DNA of 64,000 nucleotides from Neobacillus mesonae. Its GTDB lineage: Bacteria; Bacillota; Bacilli; Bacillales; Cytobacillaceae. Position numbers and translations under genes: made by a program. The stretch lies in contig NZ_JAMBNQ010000018.1 of the NCBI RefSeq assembly GCF_023715155.1, forward strand, positions 32,659 through 96,658, written 5' to 3'. Below are positions 59,533 through 64,000 of the stretch, piece after piece; position 1 is the stretch's first letter; each line of letters begins with the position of its first letter. The notes under the pieces were generated by a model. That model did not search any database and was not told the DNA's origin. It saw only the letters and a program-made list of their open reading frames with translations.

Positions 59533-60261
59533 TTAAAATGGGTTTGTTGCCAAAAAGCTTGCTGTTTTCACATAGATTCGTGGATGCAACTTTAATTGGG
59601 AAACGATAAATTCCGCAATATCTTCCGGCTGCATATATTTCTCATTATTATTTTCAGAAATTAAGTTGGTATTAATCGCCAGTTCTGTTGCTACTGTGCT
59701 TGGAGTTAACGCCGTTACACGGATATTATTTCTTCGGACTTCTTGTGCTAAAGATTCAGTCAAACCAATTAAGCCAAATTTTGAAGCGCTGTATGCACTT
59801 GATGTGGCAGCACCATTTAATCCATTGGTTGATGATATGTTGATGATATCCCCGCCATTTTTTTCAATTAATTGTGGAAGAACAGTATGGGTTACATAAT
59901 AAGGGCCCATTAAATTAACGTCGATGATTTTTTTCCACTCCTGTGGATCCATTTCTAAAAGTGTTTCAAATTTGCCAATTCCTGCATTATTAATTAAAAT
60001 ATCTGCTTTGCCTAACTCATTTGTAATTTTTCCAACCGCTTTCTCAACATTTTCCAATGAAGAAACATCAACGGCTGCATATGCTGCTTTGACTCCGTAA
60101 CTTTCAATTTCACTAGCTGCTTCCTTTAATGCAGATTCAGTTCTTGCAAGCAGCCCAATGTGAACTCCTTCCTTTGCTAATGCAATGGCGGCTGCTTTAC
60201 CAATTCCTCTTCCCGCACCAGTTATAAAGGCAACTTTTCCTTCCAATGATTGCGTCATCAT
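59533..60261 (-). CDS. SDR-family 3-ketoacyl-(ACP)-reductase-like oxidoreductase
   Basis: 242 residues, start ATGATG with AAGGAG upstream. Cofactor loop AFITGAGRGIGKAAAIALA, the ADILINNAGIGKFETLL structural motif, catalytic Ser in DIINISSTNG and Tyr-x3-Lys in SSAYSASKFGLIGLTESLA. NADPH preference is likely (Arg in LLARTES). FabG-like reductases of this type (B. subtilis YmfI/YvaG class) act on varied ketones, so the substrate is open. Confidence 0.9.
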   Translation of the reverse strand: MMTQSLEGKVAFITGAGRGIGKAAAIALAKEGVHIGLLARTESALKEAASEIESYGVKAAYAAVDVSSLENVEKAVGKITNELGKADILINNAGIGKFETLLEMDPQEWKKIIDVNLMGPYYVTHTVLPQLIEKNGGDIINISSTNGLNGAATSSAYSASKFGLIGLTESLAQEVRRNNIRVTALTPSTVATELAINTNLISENNNEKYMQPEDIAEFIVSQLKLHPRIYVKTASFLATNPF

Positions 60262-60436
60262 CTACAACTCCTTATGTAATTTTTCAAACACCATGTTTTA
60301 GTATATCCAAATGGGGATTTTTTTCGCCCCTTTGATATAACTTCACCGTTCATTTTACCTCCAAGAATCGTTTCTTTCCATTATTATGGACAGTAAAAAG
60401 TATCTACTAATCACATACACTTTTAAATTATTTTTG

Positions 60437-60814
60437 CTAATATTTCCTTGCATAATAAACCATATTTAAAAATACAACAGTAATATAAAGTGATATAATC
60501 AAAGTTAATAGATGGTAGGCGGAGATATTAATAATATCCAGGTAAGGATTAATCAATAATAGTAAGATGAATATAATGCCCAGCATCCAAAAGTAACTTA
60601 CATAAATTCCTCTCTCTCTTATTTTTTGAGCACGTTCATCTTTTGCTGCAAAATGATCTGATAAATAAGCCATGGAAAAACTCATAATGGTAATCGCAAA
60701 TGCCATTATTCCTTCTGGAAATTTTCCATTAGAGATATAGGCCCCGTTAACAATAATGGCATTCAATAACAAAAGGATTCCCAATATTAGGAACGTTGCC
60801 TTCTTATTTTTCAT
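60437..60814 (-). CDS. Small membrane protein paired with XRE regulator
   Basis: 125 residues from ATG 60814 (GGAGAAGG upstream). Four membrane helices (about residues 6-24, 34-50, 68-88, 100-118). The loop FAAKDERAQKIRERG resembles DUF2178/YozG-partner membrane proteins. Its start overlaps the stop of the XRE gene by 11 bases, so they are coupled; XRE-membrane protein pairs of this kind occur widely in Firmicutes and may form small regulatory modules. Function unknown. Confidence 0.7.
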   Translation of the reverse strand: MKNKKATFLILGILLLLNAIIVNGAYISNGKFPEGIMAFAITIMSFSMAYLSDHFAAKDERAQKIRERGIYVSYFWMLGIIFILLLLINPYLDIINISAYHLLTLIISLYITVVFLNMVYYARKY

Positions 60815-61013
60815 CCTTCTCCTCCTCGTAAATAAAGATATCTTCAATTTTACAGTTAAAAATATGAGCTAATTTAAATGCCAATATAATAGATGGATTA
60901 TAGCGTTCTCTTTCTAATGAAATAATGGTTTGTCTTGATACACCTAATTGTTCAGCCAGTTGATCTTGTGTTAAATCCTTTTTAGCCCGCAGCTCTTTTA
61001 TTCTATTCTTCAT
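60804..61013 (-). CDS. XRE-family HTH regulator (YvaO/YozG-like, short form)
   Basis: 69 residues. IKELRAKKDLTQDQLAEQLG and SRQTIISLERERYNPSIILAFKLAHIF form a complete Cro/CI-type helix-turn-helix, followed by CKIEDIFIYEEE; there is no sensor domain. It overlaps the membrane-protein gene. Upstream palindromes at 61031 and 61062 are candidate autoregulatory sites. Confidence 0.9.
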   Translation of the reverse strand: MKNRIKELRAKKDLTQDQLAEQLGVSRQTIISLERERYNPSIILAFKLAHIFNCKIEDIFIYEEEKDEK

Positions 61014-61030
61014 TTCATCACCCGCTAAAT

Positions 61031-61071
61031 GTAAAGCTTACTTTACTCTATTCCGGTAGTCAAGTTAACTT
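61031..61071. promoter_or_regulatory. Candidate XRE operators (two palindromes)
   Basis: GTAAAG-CTTA-CTTTAC at 61031-61046 and AAGTTAACTT at 61062-61071, both just upstream of the XRE start. They share an AAGT-NN-ACTT / AAGTAAGCTT-like core. Confidence 0.5.
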
Positions 61072-61133
61072 TAATTTGATTATTGATTTAATAAATTGCT
61101 GGGGCATTCCTTTTAATAAATCTATTTTAATTG

Positions 61134-61182
61134 AAAAGGCTCAGCTCCATTTCCTTTAAGGATGGAGCTGAACCTTTCATTC
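61134..61182 (-). terminator. Terminator-like hairpin between cls and XRE promoter region
   Basis: AAAAGGCTCAGCTCCAT ... ATGGAGCTGAACCTTTC. On the minus strand it lies after the cls stop (61245) and has AGCTGAGCC followed by TTTTCAATTAAAATA. Confidence 0.75.
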
Positions 61183-61244
61183 GTTAATCGTATGTTGGAA
61201 GTTGCCGCTTTACGAACATACTGATTTTCTATTGTGAAATGTAC

Positions 61245-62699
61245 CTATAATATGGGTGATAAAAGCCGAGAAATGGATTCCTTTATCCTCATAAGGGCAG
61301 ATCTTTCCATATATCGTTCCAAGGTAAGTTCCGAACATAATGCACTGTCTCTTAAAAAGGAACTATGCAGGGTTTGGGCGATTTTTTCATCATAGACAAT
61401 GGCATTTACCTCAAAGTTCAATCTGAAGCTTCGGGTATCGATATTCATCGTTCCCACGGAAGCTACTTCCTGGTCGACAACAATGGTCTTTGAGTGTAAG
61501 AAGCCATTCTCATACAGCAGAATTTTGGCACCATACGATAAAAGTTCCCCTACATAAGCCCAATTCGCCCCTTCCACAAAGGGATGGTCCGGCTTGCTGG
61601 GAATCATAATCCGCACATCCAAACCGGACAGCAGGGCAATTTTGCAGACATCCATAAAACTTGTATCAGGAATAAAATAGGGTGTTTGAATGTAAACACA
61701 TTTTGTCGCCGACGAAATCAGTTTAATATACATATTTTTCAAATGTTCTGTCCGCGAGTTTGGTCCGCTTGCCACAATCTGTACAGGACTAGAGCCAGTA
61801 TGTTTTTCAGTCGGCAGCATAAATTCTTCAATCTGTTTATTTTCCTTATGTCCTGCTTGGTTCCAGTCCAAGTTAAACCTGCCTTGGATATGAAACACGG
61901 CTTCTCCTTTTACCCTTAAGTGTGTATCCCTCCAATATCCAAACTTTTTATTTAATCCTAAATATTCATTCCCTACATTAAAGCCGCCGATATATGCAAT
62001 TTTCCCATCAATAATACAAAGTTTTCTATGATTTCGATTATTAATCCGAAAATTGATCAGTTTAAGAAACGAAGGAAAAAACACCTCTACTTGCCCGCCA
62101 TATGAAATCAATTCTTTAAAGAAATCCGGAGAAATTCTTCTTGAACCAATTTCATCATAAAGAATGCGTACTTTGACACCTTCTTTGGCTTTTTTAGTAA
62201 GTTCATCCCTAAGCCTTTTTCCTAAAGAATCCCGCTGAATGATATAGTACTGGATATTAATTTCCTTTTTGGCTGATTGAATATCTTTAAACAACGCGTT
62301 AAATTTTTCTTTTCCATCATCAAAAATCTGAATCTCATTATCGGTTGTCATAATTGCGTTGGAGGACTTCAAATTCATTCTGATTAAATCAGCATATTTC
62401 TTAAGCAACGGGAAACTGCGTTCATAATTTGTTTTTAGCAGGTCAAGCTGTTCGTTAACAGTTGATTGGAGATATGCCCTTTCTTTTGATGAAAGATGGT
62501 AGAAGTTTTTCCGTTTTACCCCCCTGCCCAGAAAGACATAAATAAGAAATCCAATAATCGGAATGAATACAAGAACTAGCAGCCAGGCCCATGTATACCC
62601 GATTTCTCTCCGTTCAAAAAATACAACCCCCGCAGCAAGTGTTAGGTTGATAATCATAATAATTAATACGATAAGTATGATCAAACTGCTTATTGACAT
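61245..62699 (-). CDS. cls: Cardiolipin synthase
   Basis: 484 residues from ATG 62699 with AAAGGAA upstream. Two N-terminal membrane helices (IILIVLIIMIINLTLAAGV and WAWLLVLVFIPIIGFLIYVFLGR), then two phospholipase-D motifs: HRKLCIIDGKIAYIGGFNVG and HSKTIVVDQEVASVGTMNIDTRSF. NYYxIQRDxxG-type region QYYIIQRDSLG and GPNSRTEHLKNMY are family features. It condenses two phosphatidylglycerols into cardiolipin at the membrane. Monocistronic. Confidence 0.93.
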   Translation of the reverse strand: MSISSLIILIVLIIMIINLTLAAGVVFFERREIGYTWAWLLVLVFIPIIGFLIYVFLGRGVKRKNFYHLSSKERAYLQSTVNEQLDLLKTNYERSFPLLKKYADLIRMNLKSSNAIMTTDNEIQIFDDGKEKFNALFKDIQSAKKEINIQYYIIQRDSLGKRLRDELTKKAKEGVKVRILYDEIGSRRISPDFFKELISYGGQVEVFFPSFLKLINFRINNRNHRKLCIIDGKIAYIGGFNVGNEYLGLNKKFGYWRDTHLRVKGEAVFHIQGRFNLDWNQAGHKENKQIEEFMLPTEKHTGSSPVQIVASGPNSRTEHLKNMYIKLISSATKCVYIQTPYFIPDTSFMDVCKIALLSGLDVRIMIPSKPDHPFVEGANWAYVGELLSYGAKILLYENGFLHSKTIVVDQEVASVGTMNIDTRSFRLNFEVNAIVYDEKIAQTLHSSFLRDSALCSELTLERYMERSALMRIKESISRLLSPIL

Positions 62700-62879
62700 A
62701 ATATTTCCTTTCGTACTAGATTCCACATTTTTTTAGACCTTCAGGATGATGAAGTAATATTTATCTTTACCCTGATAATGATCATTCACCGTTAATATTC
62801 TACCATCTAAGGAAAAAAGCAGGAAATTTAAATGGCCTTTATTCTTATTTTTCTTGGTTTTTTTTCATGAAGGTATAGG

Positions 62880-63060
62880 GGGGTTGCTATGTTACTCTTC
62901 AACTTAATATTTTGGAGAGATGGGCACGCAGCGGACCGCTATGTTTCCTTTTATTTTGATATTTTAGATGTTTGGGAATGTTGAAGGCGGCTATGTTTCC
63001 TTTTGCCTTGTTTTTTTGGATGTTTGGGCACGTAGAGGGCGGCTATGTCCTTTTAACTTT
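62880..63060. repeat. 52-bp tandem array, 4 units
   Basis: GCTATGT at 62886, 62938, 62990 and 63042, exactly 52 bases apart. Unit consensus has CTATGTTTCCTTTT...TTTGGATGTTTGGGCACGTAGAGGGCGG. It contains no ORF of note; a 64-codon plus frame at 62972 is repeat-derived. Confidence 0.88.
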
Positions 63061-63117
63061 ATTCTTACCACCAGCAACCGTTTCATCCTTCTTCAGGGAA
63101 GGTCATCGATTTCTTTT

Positions 63118-63873
63118 TTACCGCCAGCACACCTATGAAGGACAGGTCTCCTCGGTTTGCCAGTAATTTTGTCTTTCATCACACCTATGAAAGACAGGTT
63201 CCTTGGTTCACCGGTGATTTTGTCCTTCATCACACCTATGAAGGACAATTCTCCTTGGTTCCCCAGTAATTTTGTCTTTCATCACACTTATGAAGGACAA
63301 TTCTCCCTGGGTCACCGGTGATTTTGTCCTTCATCACACCTATGAAAGACAATTCTCCTTGGTTCCCAGTAATTTTGTCCTTCATCACACCTATGAAAGA
63401 CAGGTTCCTTGGTTCACCGGTGATTTTGTCTTTCATCACACTTATGAAGGACAATTCTCCCTGGGTCACCGGTGATTTTGTCTTTCATCACACTTATGAA
63501 GGACAATTCTCCCTAGTTCACCGGTGATTTTGTCTTTCATCACACTTATGAAGGACAATTCTCCCTAGTTCCCCGGTGATTTTGTCTTTCATCACACCTA
63601 TGAAGGACAAGTCTTTTTGGTTCACCGGTGATTTTGTCCTTCATCACACTTATGAAGGACAATTCTTTTTGGTTCACCGGTGATTTTGTCTTTCATCACA
63701 CCTATGAAGAACAAGTCTTTTTGGTTCACCGGTGATTTTGTCTTTCATCACACTTATGAAGGACAAGTCTTTTTGGTTCACCGGTGATTTTGTCTTTCAT
63801 CACACCTATGAAAGACAATTCTCTTTGGTTCACCGGTGATTTTGTCCTTCATCACACCTATGAAAGACAATTC
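63118..63873. repeat. 52-bp hairpin tandem array, about 15 units
   Basis: CATCACAC recurs from 63177 to 63850 at 51- or 52-base steps (14 positions) with a partial first unit near 63127. Each unit has an inverted repeat GTCCTTCAT-CACACC-TATGAAGGAC (or GTCTTTCAT...ATGAAAGAC) plus the palindrome TCACCGGTGA. The right end is cut by an IS3-type element. Short frames across it are repeat-derived. Confidence 0.95.
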
Positions 63874-64000
63874 TGAAGTGAACCCCTTAAGTTGGACTAA
63901 TATCTAGCATAAGGGGTTTTTAGTTTGGTTAAATATACAAGTGAATATAAAGAAACTATTGTATTGGAGTATTTAAATGGAGGAGGAGGATTGGGAGGAC
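63874..64000 (+). mobile_element. IS3-family insertion sequence, left end
   Basis: The repeat array stops mid-unit at about 63873 and is followed by TGAAGTGAACCCCTTAAGTT, an IS150-like terminal repeat (consensus ends in CCCCTTAAGTTGGAC). AACCCCTTA pairs with TAAGGGGTT, overlapping the transposase ribosome site. The element continues past the window, so family and completeness are not certain. Confidence 0.75.
63925..64000 (+). CDS. IS3-family transposase OrfA (N-terminus, cut by window edge)
   Basis: TTG 63925 with AAGGGG upstream opens MVKYTSEYKETIVLEYLNGG, the start of an HTH_21/transposase_8-type OrfA of IS150-like elements. Only about 25 residues are in the window. It begins 50 bases inside the left end, as is usual for IS3-family elements. 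Confidence 0.75.
   Translation, partial: MVKYTSEYKETIVLEYLNGGGGLGG

Noticed and set aside
62776..62795. Fur-like box TGATAATGATCATTC upstream of cls
   Set aside because: Only a partial match to the 19-bp consensus, and cardiolipin synthase is not an expected Fur target; not annotated.
62972..63527. Plus and minus ORFs of 64-77 codons across the repeat arrays
   Set aside because: Repeat-derived, low complexity, no start signals.
63118..63873. CRISPR array
   Set aside because: Repeats are contiguous with no variable spacers, and no cas genes are present.

Overview
The window is chromosomal DNA of a low-GC, endospore-forming member of the Bacillaceae. This is inferred from Bacillus-type ribosome binding sites (AGGAGG/GGGGG with many TTG and GTG starts), CotB-like spore coat genes, a CwlO-type cell-wall hydrolase with a WalR-like box, an argC-argJ-argB cluster, a DabA/DabB bicarbonate uptake operon arranged as in B. 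subtilis ybcC-ybcD-ybcF-ybcI, and a ba3-type oxidase. A Neobacillus/Bacillus-like organism is plausible, but the genus cannot be fixed from this sequence. No rRNA, tRNA or CRISPR was seen.

Layout. 1-2.8 kb: arginine biosynthesis argC-argJ-argB (argB cut by the window edge). 3.1-3.7 kb: aroK. 4-9.8 kb: a five-gene dipeptide ABC operon (D-F-binding protein-B-C). 9.9-12.4 kb: MerR/TipAS regulator and a BCCT osmolyte carrier. 12.5-20.2 kb: small membrane protein, YgbA-like protein, arginase-family enzyme, CynX-type MFS, NAD(P)HX repair enzyme, and an MFS exporter divergent from an XRE-TPR regulator. 20.5-24.3 kb: ba3 oxidase operon (subunits IIa, II, I, SCO, membrane protein). 24.6-31.4 kb: kinase-STAS hybrid, then the dab inorganic-carbon operon. 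31.9-35.1 kb: flavin reductase, two CotB-like coat proteins and two CBO0543-type membrane proteins. 35.3-37.5 kb: two fluoride riboswitches facing each other around a crcB-crcB-PAP2 block. 37.6-41.2 kb: His-rich permease pair and a permease behind a glycine riboswitch. 42.2-46 kb: fetAB, FMN reductase, ZIP transporter, decayed histidine kinase. 46.1-51.8 kb: secreted protein, PrsA-like foldase, HtrA protease, TetR-MFS pair. 51.9-62.7 kb: two-domain prenyl synthase, pfkA, DUF3231, cwlO-like, G39P-like, SDR, XRE pair, cls. 62.9-64 kb: repeat arrays and the left end of an IS3-family element.

The most striking unexplained structure is a set of intergenic tandem arrays whose sequences differ between loci but whose period is almost always 52 bp (about 3.8, 15.8, 20.3, 41.3-42.2, 62.9 and 63.1-63.9 kb), plus one 21-bp array at 6.0 kb. 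Several are built on GTCCTCAT...ATGAGGAC-type hairpins with compensatory changes. 21, 42 and 52 bp are close to 2, 4 and 5 helical turns.

Several genes look frameshifted (PrsA-like C-terminus, the secreted protein at 46.7 kb, the small protein at 57.1 kb, the secreted protein at 35.6 kb). These could be real decay or base-calling errors. All functional calls come from reading motifs and family resemblance; no database search was run.
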